Translations under genes and position numbers: made by a program | NCBI GenBank assembly: GCA_000431315.1 | Contig: HF989730.1 | Span: 13,951 to 19,442, forward strand | Direction of reading: 5' to 3' | Length of the DNA stretch: 5,492 nt | Source of the DNA: Brachyspira sp. CAG:484 | Lineage (GTDB): Bacteria; Cyanobacteriota; Vampirovibrionia; Gastranaerophilales; Gastranaerophilaceae | In this document: piece after piece, positions 1-5,367 of the stretch | Layout: each line of letters starts with the position of its first letter | How positions within the stretch are numbered: position 1 is the first letter of the stretch | The notes under the pieces: model-generated | Seen by the model: only the letters and a program-made list of their open reading frames with translations | Told to the model about the DNA's origin: nothing | The model's database searches: none

Positions 1-704
1 TAATAGGTGTTGTGGCTGCTATGACGCTGCCCGCTTTAATACAGAATTATCAGAAGAATGTGATAAAGCAGCAGTTTAAAAAATCATACAGTATCGCTCA
101 GAATGCCTACAAAATGGCAGAAGCACGGCTTGGGTATACTCCGGCCTGTTATTATGGTTACAATTGGGTGAGTGATAAATGTGCAGAATATGACAAAAAC
201 GGTAATTGTATAAAGTATGATGGAAGCGGTAACGGAAGTGAGGCTAATGCAGGCAGTGATTGTAAGGTTCTTAAAGAAGAGCTTAAAAAAGTCTTTAAGG
301 TAGTAAAAATATGTGAGAAAAATGCGCTTAAAAATAAATGTATACCTGAGTATGACGGTAATGATACTGTCTATAAAGAAAGTCATGATCCCGAAGATGA
401 TGTAGGTACAAACCAGGCAACCTCTGGCTGTAGTGCCTGGAGAGAATCTCCAATACACAATACAAGAGAAGTTTGGAATCTGGCTGATGGAACAATCATC
501 TTATGGTATGACAATAACAGTGCAAGGCTTTTTGCAATGGATGTTAACGGAATGAAAGGTCCAAACAAATGGGGACATGATCTATTCTCTTTCAACCTTT
601 TCTTAACTAAAAGCAAGGCTTTAAAAATTAAAGATGGAAATTGTAGTATTACCCAAGATGGAGGTATATCGACCGGTGCAATGCTTAAGTCCTTATACAA
701 GTAA
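1..704 (+). CDS. Type IV/type II prepilin-like protein, 5'-truncated by the window edge
   Basis: This is a secreted or pilus-associated prepilin-like protein; 233 residues are visible. The frame is open to the first base, and the first visible residues (IGVVAAMTLPALIQNYQKN) are the distal half of a class III prepilin N-terminal helix. The start codon, basic leader and G/FTL-type peptidase site must therefore lie upstream. The GTG at 12 is internal to this helix and is not a start. The C-terminal half carries the core common to such pseudopilins: WNLADGTIILWYDNN (about residues 158-172), then DVNGMKGPNKWGHDLFSF (about 180-197). Eight cysteines are visible (about 49, 60, 69, 87, 104, 113, 143, 214), several within an Asp/Gly/Asn-rich insertion, which suggests disulfides in an exported domain. 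Family knowledge: these proteins are processed by prepilin peptidase and anchored in or assembled at the inner membrane. Whether this is a pilus subunit or a secretion pseudopilin cannot be told. No partner pilus genes are visible and no clear terminator follows it. Confidence 0.88.
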   Translation, partial: IGVVAAMTLPALIQNYQKNVIKQQFKKSYSIAQNAYKMAEARLGYTPACYYGYNWVSDKCAEYDKNGNCIKYDGSGNGSEANAGSDCKVLKEELKKVFKVVKICEKNALKNKCIPEYDGNDTVYKESHDPEDDVGTNQATSGCSAWRESPIHNTREVWNLADGTIILWYDNNSARLFAMDVNGMKGPNKWGHDLFSFNLFLTKSKALKIKDGNCSITQDGGISTGAMLKSLYK

Positions 705-735
705 ATAGTTTATTTAATGAATTTTAACATGTCAC

Positions 736-763
736 TTGATTTTTATGATTTTTCAGATATGAT
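736..763 (+). promoter_or_regulatory. Likely sigma-70-type promoter of rpmB
   Basis: A TTGATT -35 box (736-741) and a TATGAT -10 box (758-763) are separated by 16 bp. The predicted start near 770 gives a leader of about 28 nt that includes the rpmB Shine-Dalgarno. A second TATGAT at 744-749 lacks a matching -35. This is a pattern match only; no transcript data are available. Confidence 0.55.
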
Positions 764-798
764 GAAATTACGCAACTAGCTAGAAAAGGAAATTAACT

Positions 799-990
799 AT
801 GTCTAAACAATGTGAAATCTGCGGTAAAAAACCGATTAAAGCAGCGAAATTAACTTTTTCGCATAAACAAATAGTACATACACAGGAACCTAACTTACAG
901 TCTGTTAAGGCTGTTGTTAACGGTGCTACAAAAAGAATTAAAGTTTGTACTTCTTGCTTAAGAGCAGGCAAAGTTCAAAAAGCTGTATAA
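799..990 (+). CDS. rpmB: 50S ribosomal protein bL28, four-cysteine form
   Basis: Protein bL28 of the large ribosomal subunit, 63 residues, which is normal for the short bacterial form. The N-terminus MSKQCEICGKKP and the C-terminal block VNGATKRIKVCTSCLRAGKV are characteristic. C5/C8 and C50/C53 make the paired CxxC motifs of the zinc-binding (C+) variant. In many bL28 proteins a conserved SH is followed by an Arg/Lys-rich stretch before PNLQ. Here the segment is SHKQIVHTQEPNLQ, so most of that basic patch is missing. The ATG is supported by AAAAGGA at 784-790, eight bases upstream. The gene stands alone between its own promoter and a strong terminator, consistent with a monocistronic unit. 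Zinc-responsive control is known for some C-minus paralogues in other bacteria, but no such site is recognised here. Confidence 0.96.
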   Translation: MSKQCEICGKKPIKAAKLTFSHKQIVHTQEPNLQSVKAVVNGATKRIKVCTSCLRAGKVQKAV

Positions 991-1010
991 CGTTTGTTTA
1001 AATGGAATTA

Positions 1011-1041
1011 AAAGAACTCTCCATATGGAGAGTTCTTTTTT
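1011..1041 (+). terminator. Strong intrinsic terminator after rpmB
   Basis: The 28-base stretch 1011-1038 is a perfect palindrome (AAAGAACTCTCCAT followed by its reverse complement). It can form a hairpin with GAACTCTCC pairing to GGAGAGTTC around a short ATAT loop. Six T residues (1036-1041) finish it. It starts 20 bases after the rpmB stop. Confidence 0.93.
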
Positions 1042-1109
1042 ATGTAAACTTTTATTAATAATTTAGCAAAATAATTTATTTAGATGAGTTAATATAACGT
1101 TAAATTAGC

Positions 1110-1115
1110 TATACT
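1110..1115 (+). promoter_or_regulatory. Possible -10 element for the 130-residue unknown gene
   Basis: TATACT at 1110-1115 is a good -10 match (5 of 6) in an AT-rich stretch. The predicted start near 1122 gives a leader of about 65 nt. No convincing -35 lies 16-18 bp upstream (AGTTAA at 1087-1092 is the best aligned), so the call is weak. Confidence 0.3.
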
Positions 1116-1143
1116 CTAATAAACACGATATGTATGGTAGTGG

Positions 1144-1165
1144 TGGAAATCTGCAGAGATTTTCA
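1144..1165 (+). promoter_or_regulatory. Small hairpin in the 5' leader of the 130-residue unknown gene
   Basis: Bases 1144-1152 pair with 1157-1165: nine pairs, one of them G-T, around a GCAG loop. The hairpin sits 11 bases upstream of the AGAGGA Shine-Dalgarno (1177-1182). No T-run follows, so it is not an intrinsic terminator. It could stabilise the mRNA or bind a regulator. It could also be chance in AT-rich DNA. Confidence 0.3.
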
Positions 1166-1187
1166 AAATTAGCAGTAGAGGATAAAT

Positions 1188-1580
1188 ATGGTCGATAACA
1201 GGTCAGCAGGATTTTTTGGGATTGGCGGCTCTTTTAATTTTAAGAGCGGCGATATTTCAGGTACCGCTGCCCGTACTCAGGATGATAAGATGGGGCAGGG
1301 CGGAGAATATTTTGCCCAGCAGAAAAATGAAGAGGAAGACGAAAATCAGGGGCATGACCGTTATATGGACAGAAGCGCTGTCCTGCGTGCCACTCTTAAT
1401 TCGCTTGCTATGATGAATGTTGCTAATGTTATCAACGCTAAAAAATTAGAAATGGAAAAGAAAGCCAAAAAAAGGCTTGAAGATTTGAAGTCAAAATCTG
1501 AACACAAGGAAAGCGTTTTAGAGGAGGTTGTTAATTCTCTAGAAGAAGATATAGAGCAGATTGATGATATTGTGGATTAA
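1188..1580 (+). CDS. Unrecognised 130-residue protein with acidic segment and charged C-terminal coil
   Basis: I do not recognise this protein. The first 30 residues are Gly/Phe/Ser-rich (AGFFGIGGSFNF) and look flexible, with no signal peptide. Residues 48-53 are an acidic cluster (EEEDEN). Residues 63-84 form a moderately hydrophobic helix (AVLRATLNSLAMMNVANVIN). Residues 85-130 are highly charged and helical, Lys-rich then Glu/Asp-rich, probably a coiled coil, ending IEQIDDIVD. It is probably a cytoplasmic protein that self-associates or binds a partner, but this is inference. The start is supported by AGAGGA at 1177-1182, five bases before ATG. Its stop overlaps the stop of the opposing gene by four bases (TTAA). 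A G/P-poor, charge-patterned composition and a good ribosome site argue for a real gene. Confidence 0.75.
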   Translation: MVDNRSAGFFGIGGSFNFKSGDISGTAARTQDDKMGQGGEYFAQQKNEEEDENQGHDRYMDRSAVLRATLNSLAMMNVANVINAKKLEMEKKAKKRLEDLKSKSEHKESVLEEVVNSLEEDIEQIDDIVD

Positions 1581-2077
1581 CCAAAGATAGATTTTTCCTC
1601 TGTCTTTTCTTCTTTTTTACCTGCATTAGCCATTAATAATTCACCGTGATAAAAAGGATTTGAGCCGTTTTTATCTTTGTTTGCTGCTAAACTTATTATG
1701 CTGTTGAATTTTGGAGTTGTTGTTTTTTGTTCCTGAACAGTAATTTCATTTACTGCGACTGTCATTTTACCTTCAACTGATTTCTGAATATTTTGTGCTG
1801 CTTTTGAATTTAAAGTGCTGATTGCATCAAGTGCACTCTGGCTCAATTGGATCTGAAGTCCTGAGTTGTTCATTGCAATCTGTCTGGCTACATCTGAATT
1901 GATATTTCCTTTATAAAGGTCAACACCTAAATCTCTCTGTTGAAAGAAGTTAGTGTTGTTATTTACACTGTACTGGCTGTTTTTTTCTGCGGCACGTTTA
2001 AGGATTTGCTGGGATACCTGCTGTAAGGTAGCCCTGTCTATGCCTAAATCTAAGTTTTGTGAAACACTTAATGCCAT
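1577..2077 (-). CDS. Unrecognised 166-residue Gln/Asn-rich protein
   Basis: I do not recognise this protein. It has no signal peptide and no obvious membrane segment. Residues 1-35 are a probable amphipathic helix (LDLGIDRATLQQVSQQILKR). An Asn-rich linker follows at 38-45 (VNNNTNFF). A second block, RDLGVDLYKGNINSDVARQI (48-67), loosely echoes the first (DLGID versus DLGVD), hinting at a degenerate internal repeat. Residues 75-118 look helical then strand-like (QIQLSQSALDAISTLN, MTVAVNEITVQEQ). The C-terminus is charged (KKEEKTEEKSIFG). The ATG is preceded on its strand by AAAGGGA (2087-2093), nine bases away, a moderate Shine-Dalgarno. Because it converges stop-on-stop with its neighbour, the two are not co-transcribed. 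The function is unknown; a structural or adaptor-like role would be only a guess. Confidence 0.75.
   Translation of the reverse strand: MALSVSQNLDLGIDRATLQQVSQQILKRAAEKNSQYSVNNNTNFFQQRDLGVDLYKGNINSDVARQIAMNNSGLQIQLSQSALDAISTLNSKAAQNIQKSVEGKMTVAVNEITVQEQKTTTPKFNSIISLAANKDKNGSNPFYHGELLMANAGKKEEKTEEKSIFG
1583..1618 (+). terminator. Likely intrinsic terminator embedded in the opposing gene
   Basis: AAAGATAGA (1583-1591) pairs with TCTGTCTTT (1599-1607): nine pairs, one of them G-T, with a 7-nt loop. A T-rich tail follows, ending in six T residues (1613-1618). It begins three bases after the stop of the 130-residue gene and lies within the lysine/glutamate-coding 3' end of the minus-strand gene. 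The stem is AT-rich, so efficiency is uncertain. Confidence 0.5.
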
Positions 2078-2254
2078 CAGTTATAGTCCCTTTATAAAAA
2101 TCCCTTATGTTTTCTATATCGGCTTATTTAGTACAAAACTTTAGTTATTTTACTATTTCTGTAATATTACTTAACAAAAATTTAATTTCATGGCAATTTA
2201 TATATCAAAAATGTGTTTATATATATATCAAGTATATAACATGAGAGATGTATT
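2078..2254. other. AT-rich divergent intergenic region with TA repeats
   Basis: This 177-bp gap separates two divergent unknown genes and must hold both promoters. On the plus strand, TTTATATATC (2197-2206) recurs as TTTATATATATATC (2216-2229), the same motif lengthened by TATA. TATATAAC (2233-2240) then forms an imperfect dyad with GTTTATATA (2215-2223). TTAACA (2171-2176) resembles a -35 box but has no -10 at proper spacing. On the minus strand I find no box pair worth naming. The exact promoters remain unassigned. Confidence 0.4.
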
Positions 2255-2785
2255 ATGGATTTACCTAAACTAAATTATACACTGAGTAATGTAAATAATT
2301 TATTGGGCTCGGCACTTGGGGCTGTACAGGATAAACAGAACGGTGCGAGTGCAGGTGAATCCATTATGAATTTTGGATTAAATCTGACTAATGGTGCAAT
2401 ACGTAATGAAGTTGCATATGATATGCGAAAACATTACGGCACTAATATGGGTTTTCTGGTAAATAATATGGCTGGTTACGGCTCAGCCGAAGCAAATCAG
2501 AGAGGTATGACCGGATTGCTCGGGGCATCATTGTTTAATGCTGTTGTGTCAAATCCATGGTCATTTGGCGGCTGTTGCGGAGGTTTTGTTGCTCCGCCTC
2601 CTGTGATGCCAATGCCTATGTTCGGCGGTGGTTGCTGCGGAGGAGGATTCTTTGGCGGAGGAACCTACTTATCTCCGGGTATTTTAGGCGGAGTTGTCGG
2701 AGGCGTACCTTTGCCTTCAAGTCTGGCTACACCTTATTTCGGCTCAGGTTTTAGCGTATTCTCTACAAGAGGATTTTTCTGCTAA
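2255..2785 (+). CDS. Unrecognised 176-residue protein with Gly/Cys-rich C-terminal half
   Basis: I do not recognise this protein. The N-terminal 100 residues look like an ordinary soluble or amphipathic domain (NVNNLLGSALGAVQD, MNFGLNLTNGAIRNE, GLLGASLFNAVVSNP) without a signal peptide. From residue 104 the composition changes to Gly, Phe, Pro and Cys. It carries two near-copies of a Gly-Cys-Cys-Gly motif (FGGCCGGF at 104-111, FGGGCCGGGFFGGG at 123-136) separated by a proline/methionine linker (APPPVMPMPM). A GGVVGGVPLP stretch follows, and the last residue is cysteine (five Cys: 107, 108, 127, 128, 176). The two motifs are also similar at DNA level (2564-2583 and 2621-2643), suggesting local duplication. 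GAGAG at 2243-2247 serves as ribosome site. The tail could cross-link, bind metal or embed in an envelope layer; none of these can be shown from sequence. Confidence 0.75.
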   Translation: MDLPKLNYTLSNVNNLLGSALGAVQDKQNGASAGESIMNFGLNLTNGAIRNEVAYDMRKHYGTNMGFLVNNMAGYGSAEANQRGMTGLLGASLFNAVVSNPWSFGGCCGGFVAPPPVMPMPMFGGGCCGGGFFGGGTYLSPGILGGVVGGVPLPSSLATPYFGSGFSVFSTRGFFC

Positions 2786-2789
2786 GTAT

Positions 2790-4010
2790 TTAATTATTTA
2801 ATACTTTCCAGTCTTGAGAAACTTTATTCAGGATTTTTTTTGTAAGAGCTTTATCCAGTAAAATTTCCTGTACTGCTGTATTTATAAGGTTATTTATGTC
2901 TTTCTGGTTACGGGATGATTGAAGAACAGGTTCAATTTTATTAAGCTGACCGGCGCTTATTACGCGGGCTTTTGCCATAAGATCTCCATCTGAATATTTT
3001 GTATAAAAGTCAGCTTTTAGAGCATTTCTGTTTGTTGCGATTACGTTTGTTAGTTTTGCCATCTCTAGCTGGTTTTCTTCATTCGTAAGGAATAGTGCAA
3101 ATTTCAAGGCTTCGTCTTTATGTTTAGCTTTCAAAGGGATAATAAAATTCATTAATGAAAAATCATTTTGTCCTAATCTGCCTGTCATCTGTGGGGCTAC
3201 ATCTGTATTTTTATAGGTTGAAGGCGCATTTTCCTTAATCATATTTAGAAAATTTGCACCGGCTTGGAAAAGAACAATATTTTCAGACATATATTTTTCA
3301 AGTGCTTCGCGGTGTGTTTGGGTTATAGATTCTTTCGGGATAAGATTTTTTGCATAAAGGTTTTTGAAGAAGTCAAATACATATAGTGCGTTTTCGCTGT
3401 TAATTGTATCGGCAGAGTTAACTCCGTATTTATTCAGAATTTTCAGCATTGTATCATTCTCTGTTATGTTAGGAAGAAAAATATATGCGCCTGTTTTTTC
3501 CCGTATAACAGGTGCTGCTTTTCCTGCTTCTTCATAAGTAAGAGGAACATTTAAGCCTGCTTTTGTAAGAAGTTTTTTATTGTAAATTGTAACTGCCGAA
3601 GTTGCATACCAGGGTATAGAATACAACTTTCCGTTATACTTCAAAGAGTTAAGGATTTCTTGGTTAAACTGTGAGGTTTGAGTTTCATCAATTTCCTGAA
3701 GAGCGCCCTTTTGAGCCAGTGTGGCGGAAAAGTCCGGATTAAGGTTTATCAGATCAGGCGGGTTATCGCTTAATACTGAGGCAAGCGTCCTTTTTTCTCC
3801 TTCTGAAAAAGGAACATCTATCCATTTGATTTTTATGTCCGGATTTTGTTTTTCAAATTCAGAGATAACGCTGTTCATATAATCCGAAAAATCGCTCATC
3901 TGAAGCGTCCAAACTATTACCTCGCTGTCTGCTGACGGATTATGCGGTCTGTAGAATATTGCAATTGCTGATAAAATGACAATTATAAGAGCTGCGAAAA
4001 CTTTTCTCAT
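2790..4010 (-). CDS. ABC-type extracellular solute-binding protein (family 1, sugar-type)
   Basis: A 406-residue periplasmic-type solute receptor for an ABC importer, with the usual length for the family-1 (MalE/UgpB-like) class. Residues 1-20 form a signal segment (MRKVFAALIIVILSAIAIFY), with a possible AxA cleavage at AIA or an uncleaved anchor. There is no lipobox cysteine. The mature part starts with the first strand EVIVWTLQ (30-37). Family hallmarks follow: FEKQNPDIKIKWIDVPF (52-68), PPDLINLNPD (84-93), KYNGKLYSIPWYATSAVTIYNKKLL (124-148, binding-cleft region with aromatic residues), AGLNVPLTYEE (151-161) and the hinge-proximal FALFLTNEENQ (304-314). The ligand cannot be read from sequence; a sugar or glycerol-phosphate type is plausible. 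No permease or ATPase gene is adjacent, so it is an orphan here. AGAGAGG at 4017-4023, six bases from ATG, fixes the start. Confidence 0.9.
   Translation of the reverse strand: MRKVFAALIIVILSAIAIFYRPHNPSADSEVIVWTLQMSDFSDYMNSVISEFEKQNPDIKIKWIDVPFSEGEKRTLASVLSDNPPDLINLNPDFSATLAQKGALQEIDETQTSQFNQEILNSLKYNGKLYSIPWYATSAVTIYNKKLLTKAGLNVPLTYEEAGKAAPVIREKTGAYIFLPNITENDTMLKILNKYGVNSADTINSENALYVFDFFKNLYAKNLIPKESITQTHREALEKYMSENIVLFQAGANFLNMIKENAPSTYKNTDVAPQMTGRLGQNDFSLMNFIIPLKAKHKDEALKFALFLTNEENQLEMAKLTNVIATNRNALKADFYTKYSDGDLMAKARVISAGQLNKIEPVLQSSRNQKDINNLINTAVQEILLDKALTKKILNKVSQDWKVLNN
2810..2841 (+). terminator. Likely intrinsic terminator for the Gly/Cys-rich gene, inside the opposing gene
   Basis: TCTTGA (2812-2817) pairs with TCAGGA (2828-2833), extendable by two further pairs into the T-run, with a 10-nt loop. 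Eight T residues follow (2834-2841). It lies about 25 bases after the plus-strand stop and within the last codons of the solute-binding gene. The stem is short and contains G-T pairs, so this is a moderate call. Confidence 0.42.
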
Positions 4011-4039
4011 TTGTAACCTCTCTAATTTAATGCTACAAT
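4011..4039 (+). promoter_or_regulatory. Probable rarA promoter predicting a leaderless mRNA
   Basis: TTGTAA (4011-4016) lies 17 bp from TACAAT (4034-4039), which is preceded by TG at 4031-4032, an extended -10. Start of transcription about seven bases downstream falls at about 4046, the A of the rarA ATG. No Shine-Dalgarno is present upstream of that ATG. An alternative -10, TATACT (4040-4045), would put the start inside the gene. Confidence 0.55.
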
Positions 4040-4043
4040 TATA
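4038..4043 (-). promoter_or_regulatory. Consensus -10 for the solute-binding gene, overlapping the rarA promoter
   Basis: The minus strand reads TATAAT here, a perfect -10. A start near 4031 would give a leader of about 20 nt containing the AGAGAGG ribosome site. The aligned -35 (TTCCGT on the minus strand, 4061-4066) is poor and lies in the rarA coding region. This -10 shares two base pairs with the rarA -10. Confidence 0.45.
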
Positions 4044-4045
4044 CT

Positions 4046-5278
4046 ATGAACAATCTGTTTACGGAACTGGAAAATCAAAATAAGCAAATCCCGCTTGCCG
4101 AGCTTCTGCGACCAAAGACACTGGAGGAGTTTCTCGGTCAGAGTAATGTTGTTGCGGCTAATAGTCCTATTTTAAATCTTTTAAAGACCAACAGACTGTT
4201 TTCAATGATTTTCTGGGGCACTCCGGGATGCGGCAAAACTACACTTGCAAGACTGATTGCTACAAAAACGAGCGCTAATTTTATTGAGATTTCTGCTGTT
4301 ACATCAGGTGTAAAAGATATTAAAGATGCTGTTGAAAATGCTAAAATGGCATTGCGTAACGGAACAAAGACAATTCTGTTTATTGACGAAATTCACAGAT
4401 ATTCTAAAACCCAGCAGGATGCTCTATTGCCGCACCTTGAAAACGGAACATTGTTTTTAATTGGTTCAACTACGGAAAATCCGTCTTTTCAGGTTGTTCC
4501 GGCTCTCCTTTCAAGAGTTCAGGTTGTAAGGCTTAATTCTATAGATGATGAGAGTATGAAAAAGATTGTAATGCGCGGTTTTGCGTATCTTGCTAAAAAT
4601 TATGTTCCTATGGATTGTGAAGGCGGAGTACTTGATTTCATAATAAACCTTGCGCGTGGAGATGCAAGATATGCGCTTAATGTTGTTGAAAATGCTTATT
4701 TTGCAAGCGACCTTGTTGATGGACGCCGGAATTTAACTGTTAAGATTATTGAGGAAATCTGCCAGAAAAGAAATACAAGATACTCTCAACAGGAGCATTA
4801 CGACTGTGCATCTGCTTTTCAAAAAAGCCTTAGAGGGTCAGATCCTGATGCTGCGATTTACTATCTTGCCAAAATGATTGCAGCTGGTGAAGATCCTAGA
4901 TTTATTGCAAGACGTCTTATAACCTGTGCTGCTGAAGATGTCGGAAATGCAGATACAAATGCCTTGAATGTTGCCCTAAACGCTTATAAAGCCGTTGAGC
5001 TTCTGGGGCTTCCGGAGGGAAGAATTCCTCTTGCTCAAGCTGTGATTTATGTTGCACGTGCTCCTAAATCAAATGAAACTATATGTGCAATAGATGCTGC
5101 TCTTGCGGACATTGATAACGGCAATGATTATCCTCCTCCTATGCACTTGAGAGATGCACATTACAAAGATGCTAAAAATTACGGATTTGGTATAGGATAT
5201 GTATATTCTCATGAGGCACCTGATACGTACCAGCAATTTCTTCCTGATGAGCTTGTTGGCAGGAAGTATGTAAAATAA
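4046..5278 (+). CDS. rarA: Replication-associated recombination protein A (RarA/MgsA), AAA+ ATPase
   Basis: A clamp-loader-like AAA+ ATPase of the RarA/MgsA/WRNIP1 family. It acts at stalled replication forks and single-strand/double-strand DNA junctions. At 410 residues it is near the usual length, with all expected blocks: N-terminal LAELLRPKTLEEFLGQ (17-32); Walker A GTPGCGKTT (58-66, K64); Walker B LFIDEIHR (111-118, D114/E115); sensor 1 GSTTENPSF (140-148); arginine finger LLSR (154-157); and sensor 2 GDARYALN (205-212). The C-terminal tetramerisation/MgsA domain is intact: KSLRGSDPDAAIYYLAKMI (260-278), GEDPRFIARRL (281-291), GLPEGRIPLAQAVIYVA (321-337), HLRDAHYKD (367-375), and final YQQFLPDELVGRKY. 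The first residues MNNLFTELEN match the family N-terminus, supporting ATG 4046 despite the absence of a Shine-Dalgarno. The gene is divergent from the solute-binding gene and functionally unrelated to it. No intrinsic terminator is evident right after the stop. Confidence 0.97.
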   Translation: MNNLFTELENQNKQIPLAELLRPKTLEEFLGQSNVVAANSPILNLLKTNRLFSMIFWGTPGCGKTTLARLIATKTSANFIEISAVTSGVKDIKDAVENAKMALRNGTKTILFIDEIHRYSKTQQDALLPHLENGTLFLIGSTTENPSFQVVPALLSRVQVVRLNSIDDESMKKIVMRGFAYLAKNYVPMDCEGGVLDFIINLARGDARYALNVVENAYFASDLVDGRRNLTVKIIEEICQKRNTRYSQQEHYDCASAFQKSLRGSDPDAAIYYLAKMIAAGEDPRFIARRLITCAAEDVGNADTNALNVALNAYKAVELLGLPEGRIPLAQAVIYVARAPKSNETICAIDAALADIDNGNDYPPPMHLRDAHYKDAKNYGFGIGYVYSHEAPDTYQQFLPDELVGRKYVK

Positions 5279-5284
5279 ATAGTC

Positions 5285-5313
5285 TTGCAAGTAATAAAAA
5301 AATCGTTTATAAT
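5285..5313 (+). promoter_or_regulatory. Strong promoter-like sequence just after rarA
   Basis: TTGCAA (5285-5290) is 17 bp from a perfect TATAAT (5308-5313). The predicted start is near 5320, followed directly by AGAGGA (5322-5327) and an ATG at 5332. The arrangement of boxes, start, ribosome site and hairpin suggests a dedicated small transcript rather than read-through of rarA. The A-rich surroundings raise the chance of a fortuitous match. Confidence 0.5.
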
Positions 5314-5331
5314 AAAAAAACAGAGGAAAAC

Positions 5332-5367
5332 ATGCTAGAAAAGCTATATATGTTTTCGAAACGATAG
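5332..5367 (+). CDS. Possible 11-codon leader or micro-ORF
   Basis: ATG at 5332 follows AGAGGA (5322-5327) by four bases and encodes MLEKLYMFSKR, then TAG. The left arm of the large inverted repeat covers most of its codons. After the amber codon the frame stays open for 20 more codons, to TAA at 5428-5430. It may be a leader peptide, a microprotein, or only a by-product of the repeat sequence. Confidence 0.2.
   Translation: MLEKLYMFSKR

Noticed and set aside
12..14. GTG as the start of the first gene
   Set aside because: The frame is open upstream, and the preceding codons continue the prepilin helix (IGV before VAAMTLPALI), so this is an internal valine codon.
84..700. Two minus-strand open frames opposite the prepilin gene
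   Set aside because: They mirror a gene with clear family motifs, have unlikely compositions and lack ribosome sites.
780..971. Minus-strand frame opposite rpmB
   Set aside because: It is a shadow of an unmistakable bL28 gene.
1953..2144. Plus-strand frame opposite the start of the 166-residue gene
   Set aside because: It straddles the divergent intergenic region, has no ribosome site and a composition typical of a shadow frame.
2784..2806. AAGTATT / AATACTT inverted repeat between the convergent genes as a bidirectional terminator
   Set aside because: The seven-pair stem has a single G-C pair and no adequate T-run; the hairpin at 2810-2841 is the better candidate.
5284..5291. CTTGCAAG palindrome after rarA as an operator or terminator
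   Set aside because: An eight-base palindrome without loop or T-run is easily due to chance; its bases are better explained as part of the -35 region.
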